A stretch of 64,000 nt of DNA from NCBI RefSeq assembly GCF_012396125.1, contig NZ_JAAXOX010000003.1, positions 310,001 to 374,000 of the forward strand, in the 5' to 3' direction. The notes beneath the pieces are model-generated. The model was not told the origin of the DNA. It made no database searches and worked only from the letters and a program-made list of their open reading frames with translations. Every line of letters starts with the position of its first letter. Position 1 is the first letter of the stretch. Below, piece after piece: positions 49,319-57,727 of this stretch. A program made the position numbers and the translations under genes. The DNA is from Cellulomonas denverensis (GTDB lineage: Bacteria > Actinomycetota > Actinomycetes > Actinomycetales > Cellulomonadaceae).

Positions 49319-52300
49319 GAATCTGATCATCTCGTCGGTCTCGGCCCGCCCTTGGAGTCGACCGGAGAGAAGGTTGTCGACCCAGAATGGTCCAAGCCGG
49401 TAAAGTGACCGGAAGCCGAAAACAAGATCTGACCCCTGTCGGACGACGGGTCTGCGGACGTACGACTTGTCTCGGTTGAAGCGCCACGGCACCGCGTCGT
49501 TTCCGATCGACATGAACGACGGCCTGGGGCCGAGCGTAATCTTGTCGAGAACCCCACCCACGGTCTCTCGGGTGAGACCCCTGCTCCTCGAGATCTCGGT
49601 GATGGCGCGCGTTCGTTCGACGCGATTCACGCGGTCGGCGACGCCGAGATCCAGTAAAGCCCCGCATACCTCGCGCAGCTCCTCGAAAGTGAATCCGAAC
49701 TCTGCACGCATAGCTTCGGCGCTCATTGCGAGGAAATCGTCAAAATCGAACTGGCTCGGTTCGTCGGTCGGCTCGTCGGATTGGGCCTCGCGAATAGATC
49801 GGAAGCCAGAGTTTGCCGTGTACGTTTCCAACGCTTGATGAACCGGGTGGTCCGGTTCTACTCCGAGGCGCCCGGACTCGAGGATCGACACCTCGAAGTC
49901 CGCCAAGCCATGATGGAGGAAATCCGACGCCGTTCCTCTCTCGGCGATCTCCCTCGCGATGCTGAGTAGTCCGTAGTAGTCGCGTGTCTGGACCTGCTCG
50001 GTGCCGATTGGCGGACGCGCTGCCACGTACTCGATCAGGAACCGGTTGGCGCGCTGCGCAGACGAGCTCGCCTTGCGCTCCTCAACGAGATCGGTGGCTG
50101 CCTCAGAAATCGCCCCGAAGCACGCAATTCGCGACCGAAGCACGATGTCGAGGAACTTGGCGTTATGGAGGAGCGATTCGTTCTGCGCGATGAGGTACTC
50201 GAGAAGGCCGCGGGGCTCGTAGGCGACAATCTCGCTTTCGAGGCGCTCAAAGAGGTATTTGACCGCCGCGTTGAGGGCAGCGACGCGATCTTTCCCGTTT
50301 AAGACGCCTATCGGCAAGCTGGCACCTGACGGCAACCGCAGCCAGTTGCCCAGGTCATCGAGCAGTTGCGCGGTCACTTGGGAGTGTCCTGTCAGTGGGC
50401 GCGGCAACTCTTTCGCCCACATGTCGGGTGCCTGGCCTTGATCGAAAGCGTTGAGCATGCGCTTTGCTCCGCACGGCGCGACCCGATCCAGGATTGCTGG
50501 CAGATCGGAGGTCGCTACAGCGAACAGGTTTTCCAGTAGTGCCAACACGAGCTCGCGCTCGGCATCATTGTCTCTTTCCTGCAAGAGAGCGACGAATGTC
50601 TCGGTGATCTCGAAGACAAAGCCATTGGCACGGCTGGACACACGCACTGCAGGAACGGACTGCGAGCAGTCGCTCGGCCTTCGCCATGCCTCGGGTGAGG
50701 AGAGCTTGAGCACAACTTCGGCGCTCGGGTTCGTCGTCGGCACGCCGCCGACGTAGTTCGCGCATTCCCAGATCCAAAAGGCAGCGCACTCCATGAGCTC
50801 GGCCTCGACACCCACCGGCCCGTTGTCGTCCAGGTCGACAGTTATGAAGACGCTGGCCGCGGACAGCTCGACCACATAACCCTGGAAAGGGCTGCGTGGG
50901 TCAACAACATAGATGCCGGTTCCGTCGCTTCGGTATCGGCGCCGGGCTGGGACGATGATCTTGGGGTCAACCGGCGGGATCACTCCGTGTGCGTCGATCT
51001 CGAGTTGGTACTTGGCGCGAGGCGTAAGTGCCTCTCCGGTCTGGAATACTGTCATGCTCGGTTGTGGCCCGTCCGAGAGGTAGAACGACTTATCATGCCC
51101 CTCGTAGACGCTGAACTCGTCGAGGATGTCGGTTACCCATGCATTTCCGGGACGCCTATCCTGCGCTTCGGCGAAGAGGAGTAGGCCAAGAGCCCCATCA
51201 GGTTCGTGATGAAGTATGACCTCGAGATCGTCTGACCTGATGATGAGCATCGGGTCAGCGCCGTCGATGTTAGGAACACCCCAGAACGCGGCTCCACCTG
51301 GGCTGTCTGTTATGACAAGGTGCAGAAGCGTCGAGGCGCTCGAGTACGTGAGCCGCTCCTCGGGCGCCATCAGGTAAGCGAGGCGCGCCAGAGCCGCCCC
51401 GGTGTCGCGCATGTGGTCCCAGACGCTGATATCCCAGTCGGTCAGCGGGTCGGTTGCGAGTACGACATGCAGGTCGCGTCTGCCATCGATCGGCAACAGG
51501 TACCGGGTGACCACATCGTCCTCTTGGAGGAGAACTGCGGTGCTGTTTCGGTCGAGCAGGCGCATGACGCGAAAGCGCGCGGCAGTTCGCCATCTCCGTC
51601 CTAGTTCCTCGAGCTGGCCGGCTTGCTTCGCGAACCGCAAGAAATGAAAGCGTATCGTCACAAGCAGATCGAGAGGGAGTACCACCCGGTACCCGTCGTC
51701 CAGGCGGAGGAATGGGTACATATAGAGTCGGTCATCTGTGATGTCGTCTTCACAGGGTTCGGTGAGGGTGCCCGGATCGAGCGCGAAGGTGTCGATGACC
51801 ATGCGTAGCCACGGCTCGTACGAGTCGAGGTCGTCGCTCGAGATGAACGCAGCGGAAGCTAGTTCTTTCAGTTTCGCGGCTCCGGGAACGTCGACGGGCG
51901 TCCGTGCGGAGCCCCGCGGCAGGGTGCCACGCTGGAGGCCGGCCCGGCTCAACACAAGGTCGCTGACGATGAGCAGGCCGTGGACCAGTAGGTATGCTGG
52001 CTGGTAAAGGTCGTTGTCAACCCAAGGTTCACGAAGCATCGCGTCGATCAGACTCTTGACGTCGGCCACTGCATGGTCTCCGCTGCCCGGCGAGACAAGG
52101 TATGGTCCGCCGGCGAAATCGATGCTCTGCACAAGGACCTCAGAGTAGGGATCTTCTTGGCGAAGGACATCCGGACCGCCGACGTCGTCGGTCTTCAGCA
52201 GTGCGCGGACAGCGCTGGAACTCGCGGCGGAGATCTCCCGGTCCTCAAGCGCCATGCCGAGAGCCGCCATGCGGTGCAGACGTAGGTATCTCGACGCGTT

Positions 52301-52522
52301 CTCCGGGAGCAGCATCAAGGCGGACGCCGCAGCAACTACGGACGGCCCGTCGACGGTGTGCGGGACGTTGTCGGTACGGATACCTGCTATGATGAGATTG
52401 TTGCATTCGATGCCAGCGGGCCCCAATCGGTGCGTTCTCCTCGAGCAGTAGAACTGGCCACAGCCCCCCAGCCCCACAGCCCACCGGTCGACGCCAAGAT
52501 CTTGTGCGAGGCTGTTCCCCAC
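49259..52522 (-). CDS. Large unrecognised protein, N-terminal part of a frameshifted island gene
   Basis: A 1,087-residue frame that I cannot assign to a family. The composition is that of a soluble globular protein rich in helices; I see no Walker motif, no transmembrane segment and no repeat. The last 200 residues include FTFEELREVCGALLDLGVAD, RTRAITEISRSRGLTRETVG (helix-turn-helix-like) and FGFRSLYRLGPFWVDNLLSG. Its final residues after about AETDEMIRFISRH are out-of-frame, the intended continuation being the nuclease-like domain at 48783-49318. The start is uncertain: GTG 52522 has no Shine-Dalgarno, and believable protein begins around residue 50-70 (an internal ATG follows at SALMLLPENAS). 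Codon use differs from its neighbours, pointing to transfer. Confidence 0.7.
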   Translation of the reverse strand: MGNSLAQDLGVDRWAVGLGGCGQFYCSRRTHRLGPAGIECNNLIIAGIRTDNVPHTVDGPSVVAAASALMLLPENASRYLRLHRMAALGMALEDREISAASSSAVRALLKTDDVGGPDVLRQEDPYSEVLVQSIDFAGGPYLVSPGSGDHAVADVKSLIDAMLREPWVDNDLYQPAYLLVHGLLIVSDLVLSRAGLQRGTLPRGSARTPVDVPGAAKLKELASAAFISSDDLDSYEPWLRMVIDTFALDPGTLTEPCEDDITDDRLYMYPFLRLDDGYRVVLPLDLLVTIRFHFLRFAKQAGQLEELGRRWRTAARFRVMRLLDRNSTAVLLQEDDVVTRYLLPIDGRRDLHVVLATDPLTDWDISVWDHMRDTGAALARLAYLMAPEERLTYSSASTLLHLVITDSPGGAAFWGVPNIDGADPMLIIRSDDLEVILHHEPDGALGLLLFAEAQDRRPGNAWVTDILDEFSVYEGHDKSFYLSDGPQPSMTVFQTGEALTPRAKYQLEIDAHGVIPPVDPKIIVPARRRYRSDGTGIYVVDPRSPFQGYVVELSAASVFITVDLDDNGPVGVEAELMECAAFWIWECANYVGGVPTTNPSAEVVLKLSSPEAWRRPSDCSQSVPAVRVSSRANGFVFEITETFVALLQERDNDAERELVLALLENLFAVATSDLPAILDRVAPCGAKRMLNAFDQGQAPDMWAKELPRPLTGHSQVTAQLLDDLGNWLRLPSGASLPIGVLNGKDRVAALNAAVKYLFERLESEIVAYEPRGLLEYLIAQNESLLHNAKFLDIVLRSRIACFGAISEAATDLVEERKASSSAQRANRFLIEYVAARPPIGTEQVQTRDYYGLLSIAREIAERGTASDFLHHGLADFEVSILESGRLGVEPDHPVHQALETYTANSGFRSIREAQSDEPTDEPSQFDFDDFLAMSAEAMRAEFGFTFEELREVCGALLDLGVADRVNRVERTRAITEISRSRGLTRETVGGVLDKITLGPRPSFMSIGNDAVPWRFNRDKSYVRRPVVRQGSDLVFGFRSLYRLGPFWVDNLLSGRLQGRAETDEMIRFISRHDVESTTSSRNGSLVS

Positions 52523-52890
52523 CGCAATGATTGGGTGCGCCGAGGCCTGTCACGGTGTCCGCTGAGACATGTAGACAAGACAACCTGGCCCCAGAAGGGC
52601 TGGGCGGTGTGCCCGAGCAGACCAGCAGCGCGGCAGCTCCGGTTCGCCGTTCTTGGGGCTTGGTGATCCCCGGTCGCTATCGCTGGCGATCACCACGGCA
52701 GCATCGACCGCCTGGGTGAGCACGTGGACGAGTAGACGGAGCGCGATGCTGGAGACCGAGCCTTTCTCTTCCCGGCTACGGACGCAAGCAACCGAACGTA
52801 GGTAACGTGCTCAGTTCAGTTCTGCACCATGAGCGACCATGGGGATGGCCGATGACCGCGCCGCTTTGGCCGGGCCAAGACGAGAAGCGA
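52523..52890. other. Gene-free right part of the low-GC segment
   Basis: About 370 bases with no supportable gene on either strand. It lies upstream of the large minus-strand gene and would hold its promoter; I could not identify one with confidence. The return to high GC is gradual around 52840-52890. Confidence 0.6.
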
Positions 52891-52891
52891 A

Positions 52892-52921
52892 CCGGCCCCA
52901 GCATCGAGATGCTGGGGCCGG
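52892..52921 (-). terminator. Terminator of tRNA-His
   Basis: A perfect 13-bp stem, 52892-52904 with 52909-52921, CGAG tetraloop, two bases beyond the tRNA 3' end on the minus strand. Confidence 0.8.
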
Positions 52922-52923
52922 AC

Positions 52924-53000
52924 TGGGGTGGCTAACGGGACTTGAACCCGCGACCCCCTGGACCACAACCAGGTGCTCTACCTACTGAGCTATAGCCACC
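52924..53000 (-). tRNA. tRNA-His (anticodon GTG)
   Basis: A 77-nt gene counting the extra 5' G (G-1) opposite discriminator C73, diagnostic of tRNA-His. Acceptor GTGGCTA/TAGCCAC, anticodon GTG in GGTTGTGGTCC, T-loop GGTTCAAGTCC and encoded CCA at 52924-52926. Confidence 0.97.
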
Positions 53001-53072
53001 ATCGCCCTTGCGGGCCTGGACGAGTGTAGCGGGTGCAGGGCCGTGCTGAGGAATCGGCCGATGTCGCCGACG

Positions 53073-53735
53073 TCACTCCGGCCGGGTGGCGGCCAGGTGG
53101 GCGGCGGCGACCGAGCTGGCGGCGACGTCGGCGGCGATCGACTTGGCGGTCTTGGAGTCCGGGCCGGGCTGGGGGACCAGCAGCGCGGCACGGTAGTAGC
53201 GCAGCTCGTCGATGCTCTCCAGGATGTCGGCGAGTGCGCGGTGGCCGCCGTTCTTCTTCGGGGAGTTGAAGTAGACCCGGGGGTACCAGCGGCGGGCGAG
53301 CTCCTTGATCGAGGAGACGTCGATCACCCGGTAGTGCAGGTGACCGATCAGGCCGGGCATGTCGCGGTCGAGGAAGACCTTGTCGGTGCCGACCGAGTTG
53401 CCGGCCAGCGGGGCCTTGCCCGGCTCGGGGACCCAGGTGCGGATGTAATCGAGCACCTGCTGCTCGGCGGCGGCGAGGGTGGTGCCGGCGGCGAGCTCGT
53501 CGATCAGCCCGGAGGTGGTGTGCATGGTCCGGACGAAGTCGCCCATCTGCGCCAGGGCCTCGGCGGGGGGTGCGATCACCACGTCCACGCCGTCGCCGAG
53601 CACGTTCAGCTCGGAGTCGGTGACGACGGCGGCGACCTCGACCAGCGCGTCGTGCACGGAGTCCAGGCCGGTCATCTCGCAGTCGATCCACACGATGCGG
53701 TCGGCGCTGCCCTGCTGGTTGTTGACGGTGCTCAC
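53073..53735 (-). CDS. orn: Oligoribonuclease
   Basis: DEDDh 3'-5' exonuclease that degrades 2-5-nt RNAs and the linear dinucleotide pGpG. The product is 220 residues. Motif [12 protein letters not shown] (Asp18, Glu20), motif II around [18 protein letters not shown] and motif [25 protein letters not shown] are all present. It starts with GTG 53735. The C-terminal Ala-rich extension of about 25 residues is longer than in E. coli Orn, as usual in actinobacteria. Confidence 0.96.
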   Translation of the reverse strand: MSTVNNQQGSADRIVWIDCEMTGLDSVHDALVEVAAVVTDSELNVLGDGVDVVIAPPAEALAQMGDFVRTMHTTSGLIDELAAGTTLAAAEQQVLDYIRTWVPEPGKAPLAGNSVGTDKVFLDRDMPGLIGHLHYRVIDVSSIKELARRWYPRVYFNSPKKNGGHRALADILESIDELRYYRAALLVPQPGPDSKTAKSIAADVAASSVAAAHLAATRPE

Positions 53736-53828
53736 GGGGGCCAGCCTACGTCCGAAGCGGCTCCGGGCATGGAAGAGGCCGGGGTCGTCGCGTGGATCGG
53801 GTGCGACGACCCCGGCCGGGTCCGGTGC

Positions 53829-54032
53829 TCAGCGCAGCGCCTCCACCAGGGGAGCGCGCAGGCCGTTGCCGAACCATGCCGGTCGCGGGGACGGATCCGG
53901 CGGATGCTGGTGCCGGTCGGAGTGCCGGGCGCGGACCGGGGTGGTGCGCGCCCGGTCGGCGGCCCGCAGGGAGGCGGCGAGCCGCTCCTGCTGGTCGAGC
54001 CGGTGCAGGTCGAAGGTGCTGATGGGGTGCAT
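53829..54032 (-). CDS. 67-residue small protein, unknown function
   Basis: A short ORF with a good Shine-Dalgarno (AGGAGA) eight bases before ATG 54032. The product begins MHPISTFDLHRLDQQERLAA, continues with an Arg/Ala helix and a Pro/His/Arg-rich segment, and ends in FGNGLRAPLVEALR. The N-terminal amphipathic helix resembles small uncharacterised actinobacterial proteins encoded beside regulators. It is divergent from the MarR gene, 139 bases away. No function can be assigned. Confidence 0.65.
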   Translation of the reverse strand: MHPISTFDLHRLDQQERLAASLRAADRARTTPVRARHSDRHQHPPDPSPRPAWFGNGLRAPLVEALR

Positions 54033-54139
54033 GGTGGTGGGTCTCCTGTGCTGGGACAGCGGGGGTCTGGCCGGACCCCGGGACTCACCGCGGTGTGACT
54101 CCAGGAGAACACCGACCACCCACACGGGTCACCCGAATA

Positions 54140-54168
54140 TCGACTGTGGTTGAACTGTCAACTATGAT
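54140..54168 (+). promoter_or_regulatory. Promoter with MarR-type operator in its spacer
   Basis: A -35-like TCGACT (54140-54145), 17-base spacer and a near-consensus -10 TATGAT (54163-54168). The spacer contains the inverted repeat GTTGA-ACTG-TCAAC (54149-54162). A bound MarR dimer would occlude the promoter. The -10 is 3 bases from ATG 54172 and 6 from ATG 54175, so the message is probably leaderless from 54175. Confidence 0.65.
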
Positions 54169-54171
54169 CGG

Positions 54172-54693
54172 ATGATGCCCACCGACCCGCGCTGGCTCAG
54201 CCCGGCGGAGCTGCGTGCCTGGACCCGGCTGGAGGCGGTGGCCGAACTCCTGCCCGGGGCGCTGGACCACCAGCTACAACGGGATGCGGGGCTGTCGCAC
54301 TACGACTACCTGGTGCTGGCGAAGCTCTCCGAGGCGCCGGACCGGACGCTGGCGATGACCCGGCTCGCCGCGGCGACGAACGCCAGCCTGCCCCGGCTGT
54401 CCCACGTCGCCACCCGGCTGGAGGCCCGCGGGCTGCTGCACCGCCGCCGCAGCCCCGGGGATCGGCGCACCACCCTGGCGACGCTGACCGAGGACGGCTG
54501 GGCGACGGTCCTGGCCACGGCGCCGGGTCATGTCGCCCAGGTGCGCCGGCTGGTGATCGACCGGCTCAGCTCCGAGCAGGTCGAGCAGTTGGACGCGATC
54601 GCGCTGGCGGTGCTGACCGCGCTGGACCCGGACGGGCGGCGCGCGCCCCGGTGTGCCGCCGTCCAGGAGGCCGCGGCGCCGGGTCGGAGCTGA
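54172..54693 (+). CDS. MarR-family transcriptional regulator
   Basis: A winged-helix dimeric regulator of 173 residues. The core is LSHYDYLVLAKLSEAPDRTLAMTRLAAATNASLPRLSHVATRLEARGLLHRRRSPGDRRTTLATLTEDG in short blocks: recognition helix around SLPRLSHVATRLEARG and wing RRSPGDRRTTLATLT. Two adjacent ATGs (54172, 54175) are possible. The promoter has a symmetric operator, implying autorepression. The 3' end converges on an MFS gene, stopping 17 bases before it, so that transporter is not its co-transcribed target. Confidence 0.9.
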   Translation: MMPTDPRWLSPAELRAWTRLEAVAELLPGALDHQLQRDAGLSHYDYLVLAKLSEAPDRTLAMTRLAAATNASLPRLSHVATRLEARGLLHRRRSPGDRRTTLATLTEDGWATVLATAPGHVAQVRRLVIDRLSSEQVEQLDAIALAVLTALDPDGRRAPRCAAVQEAAAPGRS

Positions 54694-54710
54694 CCCGGCG
54701 CCGCACCGGA

Positions 54711-56204
54711 TCAGTCGTCGTTGTACTTCGTGCCCTTCGGGACGGTGATCAGGATCGACGCCAGCGCGACCAGGGTCAGCACCAGGTTGAAGATCATCGC
54801 CACCGACGCGGCCTGCCGGACGCCCTGGTTGTCCAGGGTGCCCTGGGTGGCCAGCACGGTGCCGAGCCAGCTCGCCCCGGAGCCCGCCATCGAGGAGAAG
54901 ATGGTCAGCGACACCGCCGCACCGACCGCGGATCCCAGCGAGGACGCCATCTTGTAGATGCCCGACCCGGCGCCGGTCTGGTCCGCCGGGAGGTTGGACA
55001 GCGCCGCGTCGGTGGACGGGGTGGCGTAGAACGCCAGGCCGATGCCGAACAGGCAGTACGCGATGATCGCCAGCACCTGGTACTGCCCGACCAGCAGGTT
55101 GGTCGGGATCAGCAGGATCGCCGACAGCGCCACGATCAGCGTGCCCCAGATCATCGGCTTGCGCGGACCGTAGGCGCGCAGCAGCTTCTCGCCCACCCGG
55201 ATCAGGCCGATGATGAACACCGCGTAGCCGATGGTCAGCACCGAGGCCTTCAGCGGGGTGTAGCCCTTGTCGGACATCTGGAACAGCTGCTGGGAGACCA
55301 TCAGCAGGCCGATCGTGCAGTTCAGCAGGAAGTTCGACAGCGTCGCGCCGGAGAACGTCTTGTTCCGGAACAGGGCGAAGTCGATGAACGGGTTGTCGGA
55401 GTTGCGCTTCTCCAGGGTCACGAAGACCACCGCGGCGACCACCCCGACCACCGCGAGGATCCAGATCACCGGCGAGCCCCAGCCGATCTGTCGGCCGAAG
55501 ATCACCACGATCATGAACGCCAGGGTCATCGCCATGAACGCGACCAGGCCCGGCACGTCGAACTTCTTGCGGACCGTCGACTCGACCTTGCTCTCCGGCG
55601 CCCCGAGCATCAGCACGATCGCGATCACCGAGACCACGATCGACAGCACGAAGATGTACCGCCAGTTCAGCGTGGTGGCGATGATCCCGCCGCAGAGCGC
55701 GGACAGCCCGGAGCCGCCCCAGGAGCCGATCGACCACATCGACACCGCGCGCTGCCGGTCGGCGCCGTCCCAGTAGGCCCGCAGCAGCGCCATGGTCGAG
55801 GGCATGATGCACGCGGCGGACAGGCCCTGGATCACCCGCCCGGTCAGCATCAGCGGCAGGGCGAGATCGCCGGCCGCCACCACGACGAACAGCGAGCCGA
55901 CGATGCCGAGCACGTTGCCGGCGATCGCCACCCGCAGCCGGCCGACCTTGTCGGCCAGACCGCCCATCAGCACGATGAACAGCCCGGAGAACAGCGCGGT
56001 GATCGACACCGCCATGTTCATCGCGGAGGCGGAGATGTGCTCGGCGCCGGCGTTGATGTCGGCGAGCACGTTGGGTGCGACGGTGCCCATCGACCCGGCG
56101 AACAGCCAGAAGGTCAGGACACCGAGCACGATGCCGGTCAGCAGCTTCGCACTGCCGCGGTAGCCGGTCGTCGTCGGGGCGGGGGAGGTGGCGGAACTCA
56201 TCAT
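54711..56204 (-). CDS. MFS transporter, DHA2-like (14-helix type)
   Basis: A 497-residue polytopic membrane transporter. Motif A appears as GGLADKVGRLRVAIAG, and MTGR-like LTGRVIQGLSAACIMPSTMAL is the motif C region of drug/proton antiporters. Helix count is about 14. ATG 56204 overlaps the stop of the upstream M20 hydrolase (ATGA), so the pair forms an operon; the transporter may export or import the hydrolase's substrate or product. Confidence 0.88.
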   Translation of the reverse strand: MMSSATSPAPTTTGYRGSAKLLTGIVLGVLTFWLFAGSMGTVAPNVLADINAGAEHISASAMNMAVSITALFSGLFIVLMGGLADKVGRLRVAIAGNVLGIVGSLFVVVAAGDLALPLMLTGRVIQGLSAACIMPSTMALLRAYWDGADRQRAVSMWSIGSWGGSGLSALCGGIIATTLNWRYIFVLSIVVSVIAIVLMLGAPESKVESTVRKKFDVPGLVAFMAMTLAFMIVVIFGRQIGWGSPVIWILAVVGVVAAVVFVTLEKRNSDNPFIDFALFRNKTFSGATLSNFLLNCTIGLLMVSQQLFQMSDKGYTPLKASVLTIGYAVFIIGLIRVGEKLLRAYGPRKPMIWGTLIVALSAILLIPTNLLVGQYQVLAIIAYCLFGIGLAFYATPSTDAALSNLPADQTGAGSGIYKMASSLGSAVGAAVSLTIFSSMAGSGASWLGTVLATQGTLDNQGVRQAASVAMIFNLVLTLVALASILITVPKGTKYNDD

Positions 56205-57427
56205 GCGTCCTTGGAGAGGTAGGCCAGGGCGGCCACGACGACCGCCTCGGTGCCGGCGGTCAGGGTCGGCTGCTGGACCGGGGCGAAGAAGGGGGAGTGG
56301 TTGGGCGCGGCCTGGCCGGCGGCCGGGAAGCCGCCGAGCCCCCAGTAGGTGTACGGCGTGCCGAAGGCGTCCGGGATCCGGCTGAAGTCCTCGCTGGCGG
56401 ACAGGGCGTCCATCGTGAACACCCGGTCGCCGAAGTGCGCCTCCATCGCGGCGCGGACCGTCGCGGTGGTGCCGGGGTCGTTGCGGGTGAGCGGGAACTG
56501 GTCGTAGTACTCGAAGGTCGGCGGCTCCGGTGCGCCGGAGGCCTCGCACTCGGCGCGCACGATCCGCTCGATCGCGGCCAGCACCCGGCTGCGGACCTGG
56601 TCGGAGTAGACCCGGGTGTTCACCAGCAGGGTGGCCCGGTCCGGGATGATGTTGCTCTTGGTCCCGGCGTTCAGGGCACCGACGGTGACCACCGCGGGCT
56701 CACCGGGGGCGATCTCGCGGGCGACGATGCCCTGGAGCCGCTGCACCACCGCCGCGGCGAGCACGATCGGGTCGACGCCGAGCTGCGGCATCGACCCGTG
56801 GCTGCCCGCGCCGTACAGCGTGATGCGGATCGAGTCGGCGGCGGACAGCACCGGCCCGTCCGTCATGCCGATCCGGCCCGCCTCGTGACCGAGCACGTGC
56901 TGGGCGAGGGCGACGTCCGGGCGCGGGATCGCCCCGGTCAGGCCGGCGTCCAGCATCGCCTGCGCACCGGCGGCGGTCTCCTCGGCGGGCTGGAACAGGG
57001 CGATGAAGGTGCCGCTCCACGGGCCGCGGGTGGCGGCCATCAGCTCCGCGGCGCCGAGCAGGGTGGTGATGTGCACGTCGTGCCCGCAGGCGTGCATCAC
57101 CCCCACCGTGTTGCCCTGCTCGTCGACGGCGGTGTCCGTGGAGGCATAGGGCAGGCCGGTCTGTTCGGTGACCGGGAGCCCGTCGATGTCGGCGCGCACC
57201 AGGACCGTCGGGCCCGCGCCGTTGGCCAGCACACCGACCACGCCGCCGCCGATCGGCGTGACGTCGTAGCCGAAGGAGGTCAGCCGCTGGGCGATCTCGG
57301 CGGCGGTCCTGGTCTCGTGCGAGCTGAGTTCGGGGTGCTGGTGGAGGTGGACGTAGAGCTCCTCCTGCCACTGCCGCGTCTGGGCGAGCGGGGCGAGGAC
57401 CTCGGTGACCGCTGTCATGGGCGTCAT
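56201..57427 (-). CDS. M20-family amidohydrolase/aminoacylase
   Basis: A zinc-dependent hydrolase of N-acyl or amide bonds (hippurate hydrolase/IAA-amino acid hydrolase type), 408 residues. Metal ligands are in VMHACGHDVHITTLLGAAEL and FQPAEETAAGAQ, with LAQHVLG and a late NHSPFF; a dimerisation lid domain lies in the middle. Two close starts exist (57427 and 57418); 57427 has a GAAAG nearby. Divergent from an AsnC/Lrp-like regulator and coupled to the downstream MFS gene, so it is likely that regulator's target. Confidence 0.9.
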   Translation of the reverse strand: MTPMTAVTEVLAPLAQTRQWQEELYVHLHQHPELSSHETRTAAEIAQRLTSFGYDVTPIGGGVVGVLANGAGPTVLVRADIDGLPVTEQTGLPYASTDTAVDEQGNTVGVMHACGHDVHITTLLGAAELMAATRGPWSGTFIALFQPAEETAAGAQAMLDAGLTGAIPRPDVALAQHVLGHEAGRIGMTDGPVLSAADSIRITLYGAGSHGSMPQLGVDPIVLAAAVVQRLQGIVAREIAPGEPAVVTVGALNAGTKSNIIPDRATLLVNTRVYSDQVRSRVLAAIERIVRAECEASGAPEPPTFEYYDQFPLTRNDPGTTATVRAAMEAHFGDRVFTMDALSASEDFSRIPDAFGTPYTYWGLGGFPAAGQAAPNHSPFFAPVQQPTLTAGTEAVVVAALAYLSKDA

Positions 57428-57727
57428 CGCTTTCGATGGTCGGATCTGTCGGGCCGCGACGTCCCGAGTGTTCGATCCATCGCGAGACCCGGGTTGGCAC
57501 GGCATCCGGGGCCGCTTACGGTGGAGGTCGAACCGATCGCCGGGCCCCGGGACGTTGGTCCTGATTCGCTCGATTCCGCGGAACGGCGGGAAATCGGTCG
57601 GGACGGACGAACCCCGGGAGGCGATCGGCCGTCGCAGCGCTCGCGGTGACCGGACGGGACCTCACGCTAGGAATCCGGCAGCCGTCTCGGGCCCTTGCGA
57701 TAGAAACGCGCACTGAAGGTGGTTCTG
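57428..57727. other. 300-bp divergent promoter region
   Basis: Between the M20 hydrolase and Lrp-like regulator genes. No gene is supportable. GATAGAAACGCGC at 57699-57711, directly before the regulator, is the most promoter-like stretch. I saw no clear palindromic Lrp site. Confidence 0.5.

Larger units (their letters stand above)
48750..52890. other. Low-GC insert (candidate genomic island) downstream of tRNA-His
   Basis: The segment has visibly lower GC than the rest of the window, A/T-ending codons, fewer long antisense ORFs and a single large gene. The left edge interrupts a DUF4214 gene, and the right edge is close to the tRNA-His terminator (52892-52921), on the 3' side of that tRNA, a usual integration place. 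I found no integrase, transposase or flanking direct repeat, so the mechanism and exact right edge are unknown. Confidence 0.65.

Noticed and set aside
49259..49330. Programmed -1 frameshift producing the nuclease fusion
   Set aside because: The shift direction fits, but I found no X-XXY-YYZ slippery heptamer or downstream pseudoknot-like stem in the overlap; mutation or sequence error is simpler.
48783..52522. Insertion sequence or transposon
   Set aside because: No DDE/IS200-like motif, no terminal inverted repeats and no target duplication were visible; the large protein does not resemble a transposase.
48750..52921. Site-specific integration at tRNA-His with att repeats
   Set aside because: Position fits, but the tRNA-His 3' end sequence is not repeated at the left edge, the tRNA terminator is intact, and there is no integrase.
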